A program made the position numbers and the translations under genes. Below the pieces are notes generated by a model that was given only the letters and a program-made list of their open reading frames with translations, made no database searches and was not told where the DNA came from. DNA of 64,000 nucleotides, taken from assembly GCF_024055665.1 (NCBI RefSeq), contig NZ_JAMXMC010000009.1:124001-188000 (forward strand), written 5' to 3'. Below are positions 37,196 through 46,910 of this stretch, piece by piece (the first letter of the stretch is position 1; every line of letters begins with the position of its first letter). Source of the DNA: Ideonella oryzae (GTDB taxonomy: Bacteria > Pseudomonadota > Gammaproteobacteria > Burkholderiales > Burkholderiaceae_C).

Positions 37196-40100
37196 TCAGC
37201 CCCCGCGCGTGCGGGGCGAGGAGGCGCTGGACGCCGGCGATGCCGGCACGGGGGCCGCATCGGCCTGGCGCGGCACCGGCACCACCGTGGGCTCGTCCCA
37301 GCTGCCGCCCACGCGGAACTCGCGCGTGCCGGCCTCGGCCAGCGGCTTGCTCAGCACGTACTGGGCGAGGAAGGCGCCCAGGCCGATGACCGGGTTGATC
37401 GCGGCATAGGCCAGCGAGGCGGTGCCGGCGCTGATCTCGGGCACCACCACCATGCGCAGGTCCTGGGTCTCGTGGCGCAGGTCGGTCTCGCCGTCCATCA
37501 GCACCACCGCCTGCACACCCCGGATGCGCAGGTTGTTGGTGCTGGCGATGCCATCGGACAGCAGCACGTCGGCGCTGACGTTGTCAAAGGCGAAGCCGGC
37601 GTCGAACACGTCGCGGAAGTCCAGCAGGAAGCGGCGCGGCAGGGCCTGCAGACTCAGCACGCCCAGCAGGCGGCCCGCGCCCGGGTTGACCTTGAGGAAC
37701 TGCCCGGACTCCAGCGCCAGCTGCATGTGGCCGGTCATGCCGGCCCAGTCGGGCGAAAGCGGCGAGCCGTTCCAGGCCAGCTCGCCGGTCACCTGGCCCT
37801 TGGCCCCCTTGACCACCCGGCCCATGCCCAGGTGCTCCAGCAGGTTGCCGCCGTCCTGCACGTCCAGCTTGAAGTTCAGCGCCATGCGCCGGCGCGGGCC
37901 GGGCGCCCACTGCCCGCTGCCTGTGAGCCGGGCGTCCGGCCCCGTCATGGCCAGGCGCGACAGGCGCCAGTCCTGACCGCCCTCGCCGCGGTAGCTGGCC
38001 TGCACCTCCAGCTTGCCCAGCTGGCGGCCCTTCAACTCGAAGTTGTCCACCACGATGTCCAGCGCGGGCACCCCGTCGCTGGCCTGGTCGAGCAGGCTGT
38101 CGACCTGGTCGACCTCGGCCTCGGGCACCACCAGCCGGCCCAGCCGGGCCATCAGGCGGCCGGAAGCCGGGTCACCGGCCGCAGCGGGGCGGTAGTCGAT
38201 CTTGCCCTGGATCTGGCGCGCGTTCAGTTCAGCCACCCAGTGCGCGCCATCGCCCTGGACGCGGCGCTGGACCTGGGCCTGCACCGCGTCCAGCCGACGC
38301 CCGTCCAGGCTCAGGGAATGGGCCTTGAGGCTCAGGTCGGTGGGCAGGTAGCCCTGCCGGTTGCCAGAGCCCGCGCCCGCCCCTGCCAGGCCCAGGCCCG
38401 CCCCCAGGGCGTGCCAGGCATCCACGTCCACATCGCCCAGCTGCAGCGCGGCCTGCACCGTGCCCGCGGGGGCCGCGGGCAGCGGCGCCCCGATGGCCAG
38501 CGCCCCCTTGAGCACCTGGGCCTGCGTGCCCGAGAGATCGCGCTGGTATTCGGCCACCGCCAGGTTGCCCAGCTCCACGCGCAGGGTGTCGCGCTCGGGC
38601 TGGCCGGCCACCGGCTCGGCCAGCCGCGTCTGGTAGCGCAGCGGCAGGGCAGCATCGGCGCTCTTGCCCAGTGGCGCCGGCAGCTCGCTGGCCAGGCCGG
38701 TGAGCGGGCTGGTCAGCAGCATCTCGGTCTGGCCCCGGCGCACCGTCAGGTCCAGCTTGTAGGACGCCTGCCCGCTCAGGCGCTGGGCCAGGCGGGATAC
38801 CGGCCCGAACTCGGGGGCCTGGCGCAGGCCCTCGGCCGTGGCCACGCCCTGGCTCTGGAAGCGCAGGCTGCCGTCCGGCTGCAGGCTGCCGGTGAGACTG
38901 GCCTCGCCGCCCAGCACGCGGGCGCTGCCGCTGGCCAGGCTGAAGCTGCTGTCGCTGAACTGGATCTGGGCCCGCGTGCCGGCCAGCAGCGGCATGTCGG
39001 GGGCCACGCGCACATCGTTGCCGCTCAGGGCCAGCTGGCCCTTGACGGTGGTCTTGTCGGTGTCTTCGAGCGGGATGTTGAGGGCCAGCTTCAGGTCCAT
39101 GGCGCCGGTGCCGCTGGCCTGGTGCAGGGCGCCGTCGATCAGGCGGTCCACCGGCGAGCTGGCCACGTAGCGCAGCCCGTCGGCCAGGGGGCCGCGCACA
39201 TTGCCGGCGATGGTCAGCACGGGATGGGCGATGAGGTCGGCGATCTCGCCGTTGACGCCCTGCAGCGTGAGCCCGTAGAGCCGCGCCTGGGCATTGCGGA
39301 TGCGCATGCGGGCGCGGTCGAACAGCAGCTCGCCGTGCAGCTGCTCGAAGGCCGGCCACTCGGGCGCGGACCCGGCCTGCGCGGGCGGCACATAGGCCAG
39401 GGTCACCCCCTGCAGCTGGGCGCCGATGCGGAACTCGCCGGTCCCGGCCTGCGGATAGGGGAAGTCCCAGAGGTCGCCCCGGGTGCGGAATTGCAGCTGG
39501 CGGACCTCGCCGGCCAGCACCGCCTGGCGCACGTAATCGCGCGCCTCGTGGCCGATGCCCAGCGGCAGGTAGCGCACCACCTGGGGTGCGGCCACTTGGC
39601 TGATGCGGCCCGTCATCTCCAGCCAGCCCGGAAAGCGCCGGCCACTGCCCTGCCCGGGCTGGGCCCCGGTGTGCCAGCGGGCCTGCAGCTCGCCCTGGAG
39701 GTCGGTGTTGGTGTAGCGGGCCTCGCGCACCAGCAACTCGACGTCGGGAGCCTGCCCCGAACGGGGTCGGACCTGCCAGACCAGTTTGGCCGAGAGCCGG
39801 TCCATCGGCACCTCGGGCTGCTCGAAGACGCCGGGGAAGCTCAGCGCGCCATCGCGCACCGAGAGCTGCCCCTCGCCGCCGGATTCGTTGGCATCCAGCG
39901 TGAGCTCGGCGCCGCGCCAGCCCGGCCGGGCTGGCTCGTCCGGATGGGCCGGATCCACCTCGCCGGGCTGCAGAGACAGGCCGGTGGCCTTGGCCTGCAC
40001 GCGGTAGTGCTCGGGCCGGGCCAGCGGCCCGCTCCAGCTGGCCACCAGGCCCTGGACCTGGCCTTCCGGCCGGGTGTGGGCCAGGCCCTGGCGCAGCCCG

Positions 40101-41308
40101 TCCGGCAGGGGCAGTCGCTCGGCGATGTGGGCCATCAGGGCCAGGTCCAGCCGATCGGCGCGGAATTCGCCCCCCGTCACCGGGGCCTCGGGCGCAGACG
40201 GACCACCGGCCGCGCCAATCACCTGCGCCTGCTGCCAGCCCAACGTGAACTGGCTGGCCGGCCAGCGCTGGCCGTCTTCAGTCACGAAGCCCAGCCCCTG
40301 GGCGCTGATGCGCACGCCGTCGCGCTGGCGCTGCACCTGCAGCCGCCCCTCCAGCCGGCTGAGCGCAAGCGGCTCGAGCGTGCGGTCCAGCCGCAGCTGC
40401 ACGGCGTCCAGCGCCAGGTCCACCGCGCCACCGCGCCAATCTCCGCGCTCCACATCCAGCCAGGCCCGCAGGGCGCCGCGGCCGGTCTTCAGGTCGAAAG
40501 GCAGGTTGGCGTAGCGCTGCAGCGTGTCCACATCGGCATGCGGCAGGTCGGCGTAAAGCATGCCCGACCAGCGCGGCCAGTCGCCCGCGCGGGCCAGCAG
40601 CGGCTGGGTGAAGCGCCCGCGCAGGCTGAAGCGCTCGCCCCATTCGGCCGGCGGCGTGGCATCCAGCCGCAGGTCGTGGTGGCGCAGGCTGTTGCGCAGC
40701 ACCAGGTCCACACCGTCCAGGGTCAGCGCGGGGGCCCCACGCTGCTCGTCCAGCCAGCGCAGCTGGCCGCCACGGATCACGAACTCAGGCTGCGCAAAGA
40801 ACCAGTCGGCCGCCCGGTGGTCATCGGCCCCGCCCGGCTGGCTGAGATCCAGCCCGCCGACAAAGACATGGCCCCGGACATCGCGCCGGATGTCCAGGCG
40901 TGCGCCCTCGACATAGACCTGGGACAGGCGCAGCGACCAGCTGAGCAGCGAGCGCAGGGACAGGGCGGCATCAACCTGGGGCAGGCGCAGGGCTTCGCGG
41001 CCTTGGGGGTCCAGCAGCACCACGTCGCGCGCCTGCACGGTGGGCACCCAGCGAGAGGAGCCGGCACGCAGTTGGCCCAGCCGCACGGTCAGCCCCAGCG
41101 AGCGCGAGAGCCGCTGCTCGATGTCGGGGCGCCAGTCGGACAGGTGCGGCAGAATCCCCCAGTGCAGGGTCAGCCATCCCAAAAGCAATAAGCTCCATGC
41201 GCTGATCAGCAGCAGCGACACCGCACGGAAGGCACCGCGTGAGAGGGATACGAGCACAGGACGGCGAGGCTGGGGCACTCGCCCGGTTTCGGGGGACATC
41301 AAAGGCAT
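37196..41308 (-). CDS. yhdP: YhdP family (AsmA-like) envelope protein
   Basis: A very large protein of 1370 residues with one N-terminal membrane helix (about residues 25-45) and a long periplasmic part built of repeated beta-strands, as in AsmA-like lipid-transport bridges. YhdP in E. coli helps phospholipid transport to the outer membrane with TamB and YdbH. The C-terminus has the family's AYAAINPVIGLGAFLAQYVL segment. The start at 41308 is chosen for a short N-terminus before the helix; 41299 or 41374 are alternatives. It is divergent from glnE. Confidence 0.88.
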   Translation of the reverse strand: MPLMSPETGRVPQPRRPVLVSLSRGAFRAVSLLLISAWSLLLLGWLTLHWGILPHLSDWRPDIEQRLSRSLGLTVRLGQLRAGSSRWVPTVQARDVVLLDPQGREALRLPQVDAALSLRSLLSWSLRLSQVYVEGARLDIRRDVRGHVFVGGLDLSQPGGADDHRAADWFFAQPEFVIRGGQLRWLDEQRGAPALTLDGVDLVLRNSLRHHDLRLDATPPAEWGERFSLRGRFTQPLLARAGDWPRWSGMLYADLPHADVDTLQRYANLPFDLKTGRGALRAWLDVERGDWRGGAVDLALDAVQLRLDRTLEPLALSRLEGRLQVQRQRDGVRISAQGLGFVTEDGQRWPASQFTLGWQQAQVIGAAGGPSAPEAPVTGGEFRADRLDLALMAHIAERLPLPDGLRQGLAHTRPEGQVQGLVASWSGPLARPEHYRVQAKATGLSLQPGEVDPAHPDEPARPGWRGAELTLDANESGGEGQLSVRDGALSFPGVFEQPEVPMDRLSAKLVWQVRPRSGQAPDVELLVREARYTNTDLQGELQARWHTGAQPGQGSGRRFPGWLEMTGRISQVAAPQVVRYLPLGIGHEARDYVRQAVLAGEVRQLQFRTRGDLWDFPYPQAGTGEFRIGAQLQGVTLAYVPPAQAGSAPEWPAFEQLHGELLFDRARMRIRNAQARLYGLTLQGVNGEIADLIAHPVLTIAGNVRGPLADGLRYVASSPVDRLIDGALHQASGTGAMDLKLALNIPLEDTDKTTVKGQLALSGNDVRVAPDMPLLAGTRAQIQFSDSSFSLASGSARVLGGEASLTGSLQPDGSLRFQSQGVATAEGLRQAPEFGPVSRLAQRLSGQASYKLDLTVRRGQTEMLLTSPLTGLASELPAPLGKSADAALPLRYQTRLAEPVAGQPERDTLRVELGNLAVAEYQRDLSGTQAQVLKGALAIGAPLPAAPAGTVQAALQLGDVDVDAWHALGAGLGLAGAGAGSGNRQGYLPTDLSLKAHSLSLDGRRLDAVQAQVQRRVQGDGAHWVAELNARQIQGKIDYRPAAAGDPASGRLMARLGRLVVPEAEVDQVDSLLDQASDGVPALDIVVDNFELKGRQLGKLEVQASYRGEGGQDWRLSRLAMTGPDARLTGSGQWAPGPRRRMALNFKLDVQDGGNLLEHLGMGRVVKGAKGQVTGELAWNGSPLSPDWAGMTGHMQLALESGQFLKVNPGAGRLLGVLSLQALPRRFLLDFRDVFDAGFAFDNVSADVLLSDGIASTNNLRIRGVQAVVLMDGETDLRHETQDLRMVVVPEISAGTASLAYAAINPVIGLGAFLAQYVLSKPLAEAGTREFRVGGSWDEPTVVPVPRQADAAPVPASPASSASSPRTRGG

Positions 41309-41417
41309 GGATCGACGGTCTGGCGTGCGCCGCACCGATCCTGCTGGACAAGGTGCTCCGCAACAAGGTCGCACACCAGTCGCAACAGCAATCTAGCACA
41401 CCGATCCTGGCGGTCTG

Positions 41418-44156
41418 ATGAGTGCCTTACAACCTGTGACGCCCCCTTGCCGCGCCGAAGCGGCCCACAGCCGGTTCGTGCAGCGCATCCGCCGCCGCTA
41501 TGCCTGTGAACTGCCGCTGCTGCCCACGGGCGTGCCGGACCGCGCCACCATCCTGGCGCTGATTGATCAGTTGCTGGCGCTGGGCCGGCCCCTGCCCAGC
41601 GCGCTGCGGGTGACCCGGCAACTGGTGGTGGAACGCCTGGTGGTGCTGGACGTGGAACAGCGCGCGCCGCTGGAGCACGTCACCGGGACCATGACCGCCC
41701 TGGCCGAGGCCACGCTGGAGCGCGCCCTGACCGCCGCCCGCAGCGAGGCGGACGAACGCCACGGCCTGCCGCGCAACGAAGCGGGCGAGGTCATCGACTT
41801 CTGGATCGTGGGCATGGGCAAGCTCGGCGCCCGCGAGCTCAATGTCTCGTCGGACATCGACCTGATCTACGTCTACGAGGACGACGGCGAGACCGACGGC
41901 GCCGTGCCCATCTCGGCCCACGAGTACTTCGCCCTGGTGGCCAAGAAGCTCTACACCCTGATCGGCGACGTCACCGACGACGGTTTCGTCTTCCGGGTGG
42001 ACCTGGCCCTGCGGCCGAATGGCAACTCCGGGCCCTCGGTCGTCAGCCTGGCCATGCTGGAGGAGTACTTCTTCGTCCAGGGCCGGGAATGGGAGCGCTT
42101 CGCCTGGCTGAAGAGCCGGGTCGTGGCGCCACTGGCCAGTGTGGCCAGCGGCCGGCCGCTGGCCTTGCGCGCCCTGGTCACCCCCTTCGTCTACCGCAAG
42201 TACCTGGACTACGGCGTCTTCGAGGGCCTGCGCCAACTGCACCGCAAGATCCGCGAGGAGGCCCAGCGCCGCGCCGCCGGCCGACCGGAGCGGGCCAACG
42301 ACGTCAAGCTCTCGCGCGGCGGCATCCGCGAGATCGAGTTCATCGTCCAGCTGCTGCAGGTGGTGCGCGGCGGCCAGTACCCGGAGATCCGCACCCGCGC
42401 CACGCTCAAGGGCCTGCAGAAGCTGGCCGCCGGTGGCCTGATGAAGCCCGAGACGGCCCAGGCCCTGGCCAAGGCCTACGTCTTCCTGCGCCAGGTGGAA
42501 CACCGCATCCAGTACCTGGACGACCAGCAGACCCACCTGCTGCCCACCACCGATGCCGACCTGGGCTGGATCGCCGGCAGCCTGTGCCTGGTGTGCACGG
42601 CCGACGCCTGCGAGCTGCTGGACCGGCTGTGCGAGGTGCGCGAACTGGTGGCCACCGAGTTCGACGCGCTGCTGCAGAACAGCCAGGGCGGCGGCGGAGC
42701 GACCTGCCGCGGCAAGGGCTGCGGCGCCCCGCTGCCCATCGACAGCGAACGGCTGTGGGAGAAGCTGCCGCCCGAGCTGCTGCCGCGGGTTCAGGCCCTG
42801 GCGGCCCACCCGAGGGTGCAGAGCCTGCGCGAGGAAGGCCGGTTGCGCCTGGGCAAGCTGGTGCTGCGCGCCGCCCATGGCGCCACCGAAGGCCTGTGCA
42901 CGCTGCAGGCGGTCGAGCATTTCATCGACTGGCTGGAACCCCTGCTGCGCCGTGAGAGCTACCTGGCGCTGCTGGTGGAGCGGCCCAATGTGCAGCAGCG
43001 CCTGATGCGCCTGCTGGGCCTGGCTCGCTGGCCGATGCGCTACCTGATGCAGCACCCCGCGGTCATCGACGAGCTGGCCGACGAGCGCCAGATCGCCGAG
43101 CGCTTCGACCGCGCGGCCTTCACCAGCGACCTGGATGAGCGCCACACCGCCTGGGTGCGGGCCGGCGAGGCCGACGAGGGCGAGCTGCTGGACACCTTGC
43201 GCCGCGCCCACCACGCCGAGACCTTCCGCACCCTGGTGCGCGATGTGGAGCGACGCATCACCATCGAGCAGGCCGCCGACGACCTCTCGGCCCTGGCCGA
43301 TGCCATCGTCGACTGCTGCATCCGCTGGGCCTGGGCCCACCTGAAGCAGCGCCACCGCGACGAGCCTCAGTTCGCGGTGATCGCCTACGGCAAGCTGGGC
43401 GGGCTGGAGCTGGGCTACGGCAGCGACCTGGACGTGGTCTTCCTCTACGACGACGATGCCGAGCCCGACGCCGACCGCGCGCAGGAGGTCTACGCCGCCT
43501 TCGTGCGCAAGCTGATCGCCTGGCTGACCCTGCGCACCGCCGCGGGCGAGCTGTTCGAGATCGACACCGCGCTGCGCCCCAACGGCGGCGCCGGCCTGCT
43601 GGTGACTTCCGCAGCCGCCTTCGACAAGTACCAGCGTGGCCGCGGCAGCAACACCGCCTGGACCTGGGAACACCAGGCCATCACCCGGGCCCGCTGGTGC
43701 GCCGGCAGCCAGCACCTGGCCGAGCGCTTCGAGGCCACGCGCCGCGCGGTGATCAGCGCCGAGCGTGACGCGCAGGCCCTGCAGGGCGAGGTGACGGCCA
43801 TGCGCGAGAAGGTGCGCGCCGCCCACCCCGAGCGGGGCGGGCTGTTCGACGTCAAGCACAGCGCCGGCGGCATGATGGACGTGGAGTTCTGCGTGCAGTA
43901 CCTGGTGCTGGCCCACAGCGGCCGCCACCCCGAACTGCAGGACAACGCCGGCAACATCGCACTGCTGCAGCGGGCCGAGGCCGCCGGCCTGCTGCCCGCC
44001 GGCGTGGGCCATGCGGCGGCCGATGCCTACCGCGAGCTGCGCCGGGCCCAGCACCGGGCCCGCCTGAACGAACAGCCCACCCAGTTCCCGCCCGAGCAGC
44101 TGGCCACCGAGCGCGCCGCCGTGCTGGCCCTCTGGCAAGCCGTGTTCGGCCGCTGA
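41418..44156 (+). CDS. glnE: Bifunctional glutamine synthetase adenylyltransferase/deadenylase
   Basis: A 912-residue enzyme that adds and removes AMP on glutamine synthetase in response to PII and glutamine. Two nucleotidyltransferase domains are visible: the first with GMGKLGARELNVSSDIDLIY near residue 132, the second with AYGKLGGLELGYGSDLDVVF near 655. The length is slightly short of E. coli GlnE but complete. The start codon follows a 109-bp gap to yhdP. rhombosortase and a DMT transporter follow closely, probably in one transcript. Confidence 0.96.
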   Translation: MSALQPVTPPCRAEAAHSRFVQRIRRRYACELPLLPTGVPDRATILALIDQLLALGRPLPSALRVTRQLVVERLVVLDVEQRAPLEHVTGTMTALAEATLERALTAARSEADERHGLPRNEAGEVIDFWIVGMGKLGARELNVSSDIDLIYVYEDDGETDGAVPISAHEYFALVAKKLYTLIGDVTDDGFVFRVDLALRPNGNSGPSVVSLAMLEEYFFVQGREWERFAWLKSRVVAPLASVASGRPLALRALVTPFVYRKYLDYGVFEGLRQLHRKIREEAQRRAAGRPERANDVKLSRGGIREIEFIVQLLQVVRGGQYPEIRTRATLKGLQKLAAGGLMKPETAQALAKAYVFLRQVEHRIQYLDDQQTHLLPTTDADLGWIAGSLCLVCTADACELLDRLCEVRELVATEFDALLQNSQGGGGATCRGKGCGAPLPIDSERLWEKLPPELLPRVQALAAHPRVQSLREEGRLRLGKLVLRAAHGATEGLCTLQAVEHFIDWLEPLLRRESYLALLVERPNVQQRLMRLLGLARWPMRYLMQHPAVIDELADERQIAERFDRAAFTSDLDERHTAWVRAGEADEGELLDTLRRAHHAETFRTLVRDVERRITIEQAADDLSALADAIVDCCIRWAWAHLKQRHRDEPQFAVIAYGKLGGLELGYGSDLDVVFLYDDDAEPDADRAQEVYAAFVRKLIAWLTLRTAAGELFEIDTALRPNGGAGLLVTSAAAFDKYQRGRGSNTAWTWEHQAITRARWCAGSQHLAERFEATRRAVISAERDAQALQGEVTAMREKVRAAHPERGGLFDVKHSAGGMMDVEFCVQYLVLAHSGRHPELQDNAGNIALLQRAEAAGLLPAGVGHAAADAYRELRRAQHRARLNEQPTQFPPEQLATERAAVLALWQAVFGR

Positions 44157-44169
44157 GGGCGCGGCGCGC

Positions 44170-44787
44170 GTGGAGCGGCATCGCCATCGCCTGCACCGCC
44201 TGAGCTGGCCGCTGTTCGCGGCCGGGTTGGCCGTGTTCGCCCTGGCCCTGCAAGCCGGCAGCACGGCCTGGCCCGACCCGCGCTGGGATTGGCAGCCCGC
44301 CCTGGCCTTGGCCCAGCCCTGGCGCTGGTGGACGGCCGCGGGCGCCCACTGGAGCCCGCAGCACCTGCAGATGAACCTGGTGGGCTGCGTGCTGCTGGCC
44401 TGGCTGGGCTGGCGGGCCGGCCTGGGCCCGCGCGCCACCGCCGCCTGGGCCCTGGCCTGGCCGTTGACCCAGCTGGGCCTGCTGCTGCAGCCCGGGCTGG
44501 CGCATTACGGCGGCCTCTCGGGCGTGCTGCACGCCGGCATCGCGGTGCTGGATGTCTGGCTGCTGCAAGGGCCGGCGCGTGACCGGCGCCTGGGCTGGGC
44601 GCTGACGGCGGGCCTGTTCCTCAAGCTGCTGTCCGAACACGCCTGGACCGGCCCGGCCCATGCCGTGCCCGGCTGGGATTTCCCGCTGGCGCCGCTCTCG
44701 CACGTGAGCGGCGCGATGGCCGGCTGGCTGTGCGGCGCCCTGCTGCTGCGCCGTCACCGCCACCGGCCCACCGTTTCCACACGATGA
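44170..44787 (+). CDS. rrtA: Rhombosortase
   Basis: A 205-residue rhomboid-type membrane protease with six or so hydrophobic helices. The catalytic serine is Ser117 in HYGGLSGVLHAG (GxSG) and the histidine is His178 in LSHVSGAMAG. The conserved QMNLVGC resembles the HLLxN segment of rhomboids. Rhombosortases cleave proteins with a GlyGly-CTERM tail at the cell envelope. Two such proteins, the S8 proteases at 5854-9843, are in this window. GTG starts 13 bases after glnE, and the stop codon overlaps the ATG of the next gene. Confidence 0.83.
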   Translation: MERHRHRLHRLSWPLFAAGLAVFALALQAGSTAWPDPRWDWQPALALAQPWRWWTAAGAHWSPQHLQMNLVGCVLLAWLGWRAGLGPRATAAWALAWPLTQLGLLLQPGLAHYGGLSGVLHAGIAVLDVWLLQGPARDRRLGWALTAGLFLKLLSEHAWTGPAHAVPGWDFPLAPLSHVSGAMAGWLCGALLLRRHRHRPTVSTR

Positions 44788-45698
44788 CCGACCGACACCT
44801 GCACCTTGACAGCCTGGCGGTCCTCTGCCTCGTGGGCTGCTCCGCCGTCTGGGGCCTGAACCAGGCCGCCGTGAAGGTGGCGCTGTCCGACTTTCCGCCG
44901 CTGGCCCAGGCCGGCCTGCGCTCGCTGGGCGCAGCCCTGCTGCTGGCCGCGTGGGCCCGCTGGCGCCGGCTGCCGGTGGCTCCCACCCGCGAAACGCTGT
45001 GGCCCAGCCTGCTGACCGGGCTGCTGTTCGCTGCCGAGTTCGGCGTCTATTTCTCGGGCCTGCAGTACACCAGCGCCTCGCGCATGGTGGTGTTCGTCTA
45101 CCTCTCGCCCTTCGTGGTGGCGCTGGGCATGCCGCTCATCGCCCCAGGCGAGCGCCTGGGCCGCTGGCAGATGGCCGGCCTGCTGCTGGCCTTTGCCGGC
45201 GTGGCCGGCGCCTTCAGCGAAAGCGGCCACGGCGGCCCGCACCAGCTGCTGGGCGACGCGATGGGCGTGCTGGGCGCGGTGCTGTGGGGCAGTACCACGC
45301 TGGCCATCCGGGCCACCGCACTCTCACGCGCCAGCGCCGAACAGACGCTGATGAGCCAACTGGCCGTCTCGGCCGTGGCGCTGCTGGCGGCCTCGGCCTG
45401 GATGGGCGAGGCCTGGTCGGCGCAGATCCGGCCGCTGTCCTGGGCCGCCCTGGGCTTCCAGACGGTGATCGTGACCTTTGCCAGCTACCTGCTGTGGTTC
45501 TGGCTGATGCGGCACTATCCGGCCACCAAGATCTCCGCCTTCACCTTGCTCACGCCGGTGTTCGGCCTGCTGGCGGGCGTGCTGCTGCTGGGCGAACCGG
45601 CCACGCCGCGCATCGTGTTGGCGCTGGCGGCGGTGGCCGTCGGCATCGCGCTGGTGAGCCGACCGGCGCCCGCCGCGTCGTCGTCGGCCCCGTCCTGA
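44784..45698 (+). CDS. EamA/DMT-family transporter
   Basis: A 304-residue membrane protein with ten helices arranged as two EamA repeats (first beginning VGCSAVWGLNQAAVKVAL, second LGDAMGVLGAVLWGSTTLAIR). The family exports amino acids, nucleosides or other metabolites; the substrate is unknown. The ATG overlaps the rhombosortase stop codon (ATGA). The stop codon TGA abuts directly the stop codon of the convergent ferritin-like gene, giving TGATCA. Confidence 0.9.
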   Translation: MTDRHLHLDSLAVLCLVGCSAVWGLNQAAVKVALSDFPPLAQAGLRSLGAALLLAAWARWRRLPVAPTRETLWPSLLTGLLFAAEFGVYFSGLQYTSASRMVVFVYLSPFVVALGMPLIAPGERLGRWQMAGLLLAFAGVAGAFSESGHGGPHQLLGDAMGVLGAVLWGSTTLAIRATALSRASAEQTLMSQLAVSAVALLAASAWMGEAWSAQIRPLSWAALGFQTVIVTFASYLLWFWLMRHYPATKISAFTLLTPVFGLLAGVLLLGEPATPRIVLALAAVAVGIALVSRPAPAASSSAPS

Positions 45699-46562
45699 TC
45701 AGGCCGGCTTGACCTGGCTGGCCGTCACGGCCGCCAGCTTCTGGGTGATTTCCTTGCGGAAGCGGTTGAGCTCCTGCACCGACGCAAAGCTGCGCTCCAT
45801 CAGCAGGCTCATGTTGTGCAGGATGCGCTCGACCACCTTGCTTTCCCACACGGCATCGAACTGGATCTGCTGATCCAGCCAGTGCTCCAGCCAGTCCGGG
45901 TTGGGCAGGCGGCTCTGCACGGTGTCGCGCGGGAAGAGCTTCTCGTTGACGTGCAGGTTGGTCGGGTGCAGGGCCTGGGCCGTGCGGCGGGCGCTGGCCA
46001 TCAGCACGCCCACCTTGGCAAAGGCCGCGCGGGCCTCGTCGCCGAACTTGTTCATCGCGCGCTTCATGTAGCGCAGGTAGGCGCCACCGTGACGGGCCTC
46101 GTCCTTGGACAGGGTCTCGTAGATGGCCTTGATCACCGGCTCGGTGTGCCATTCGGCGGCCCGGCGGTACCAGTGGTTCAGGCGGATCTCGCCGCAGAAG
46201 TGCAGCATCAGCGTTTCCAGCGCGGGCGCCGGATCGAACTCGAAGCGCACCTCGTGCAGCTCTTCCTCTGTGGGCACCAGGTCGGGGCGGAAACGGCGCA
46301 GGTACTCCATCAGCACCAGCGAGTGCTTCTGTTCCTCGAAGAACCAGACGCTCATGAAGGCCGAGAAGTCGGAGTCGTCCCGGTTGTCGCGCAGGAACAT
46401 CTCGGTGGCCGGCAGAGCCGCCCACTCGGTGATGGCGTTCATCTTGATCGTCTGGGCCTGCTCCTCGCTGAGCAGGCTGGCATCGAAGCGATCCCAGGGG
46501 ATGTCCGTGGCCATGTTCCAGCGAACAGCTTCCAGCTGCTTGAACAGTTCGGGGAACAACAT
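45699..46562 (-). CDS. Ferritin-like diiron protein
   Basis: A 287-residue all-helical protein with the ligand set of a diiron four-helix bundle: Glu in ALPATEMFLRD, EEQKH in WFFEEQKHS, Glu in FCGEIRLNHWY and DEARH in SKDEARHGGAY. The spacing is like that of acyl-ACP desaturases and related ferritin-like oxygenases, rather than iron-storage ferritin. The substrate is unknown. GGAGA precedes the ATG by eight bases. Upstream is a long non-coding gap with a probable small RNA. Confidence 0.8.
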   Translation of the reverse strand: MLFPELFKQLEAVRWNMATDIPWDRFDASLLSEEQAQTIKMNAITEWAALPATEMFLRDNRDDSDFSAFMSVWFFEEQKHSLVLMEYLRRFRPDLVPTEEELHEVRFEFDPAPALETLMLHFCGEIRLNHWYRRAAEWHTEPVIKAIYETLSKDEARHGGAYLRYMKRAMNKFGDEARAAFAKVGVLMASARRTAQALHPTNLHVNEKLFPRDTVQSRLPNPDWLEHWLDQQIQFDAVWESKVVERILHNMSLLMERSFASVQELNRFRKEITQKLAAVTASQVKPA

Positions 46563-46910
46563 CGGGGCAATCTCCTCGTTTCTTGATGCGGATCAGGGAA
46601 AGGGCCGACAGTGTCTCATGCCGCGTTTACACACAGAAATGCGGGGGCGTGGAACTTTCCCGGGGAACGGTCCTCAGACCCGATGTGGGTTGGGTTGTGG
46701 CGCTTCGGCGCCCGCCCCGGTTCCGGTGCAGTGGTGCCCGGAGCCGTCTTCTTAAAGCCGCGCAGCCTGTCGGGTCTTCCCGGCTGTTGCCTGGAGTGCC
46801 TCTCCTCCTCCCTCCCTGTTGCACTCAGGCGCTGCGCGGCTTTCTTCTTTTCCGCCCGCATCCCCCATCAACATTCGCCTTCAGCACCGATCGGTGCGGC
46901 TTTGCCGTGC
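46563..46910. other. 348-bp non-coding region between ferritin-like and HAD genes
   Basis: No credible protein-coding frame. It holds the leader of the ferritin-like gene, a GGCGCTTCGGCGCC hairpin near 46697-46710, the structured element at 46754-46850, and a GCACCG-AT-CGGTGC palindrome near 46886-46899. A GCTTTGCCG/CGGCAAAGC pair surrounds the stop codon of the HAD gene. Confidence 0.6.
46754..46850 (+). ncRNA. Candidate small RNA with pyrimidine-rich anti-Shine-Dalgarno loop
   Basis: Perfect 13-bp closing stem: AAAGCCGCGCAGC (46754-46766) with GCTGCGCGGCTTT (46831-46843). Inside are a CGGG-TCTT-CCCG hairpin and a second stem, GCCTG-G-AGTGC (46789-46799) with GCACTCAGGC (46821-46830). The second stem displays a loop of CTCC and CTCCC repeats that is complementary to ribosome-binding sites. 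On the plus strand the closing stem runs into TTTCTTCTTTT, a terminator-like tail. This resembles the Rfam class named Betaproteobacteria toxic small RNA as I remember it. The 5' end and promoter are not determined. Confidence 0.5.

Noticed and set aside
36932-41191. A 1419-residue plus-strand open frame
   Set aside because: It is the antisense shadow of yhdP in high-GC DNA: composition is Gln/His/Gly/Ala-rich and shows no domain, while the minus strand has clear YhdP features.
46754-46843. The structured element as terminator of the HAD gene on the minus strand
   Set aside because: On the minus strand the stem is followed by AAGAAGACGG, without a T-run; the T-rich tail is on the plus strand.
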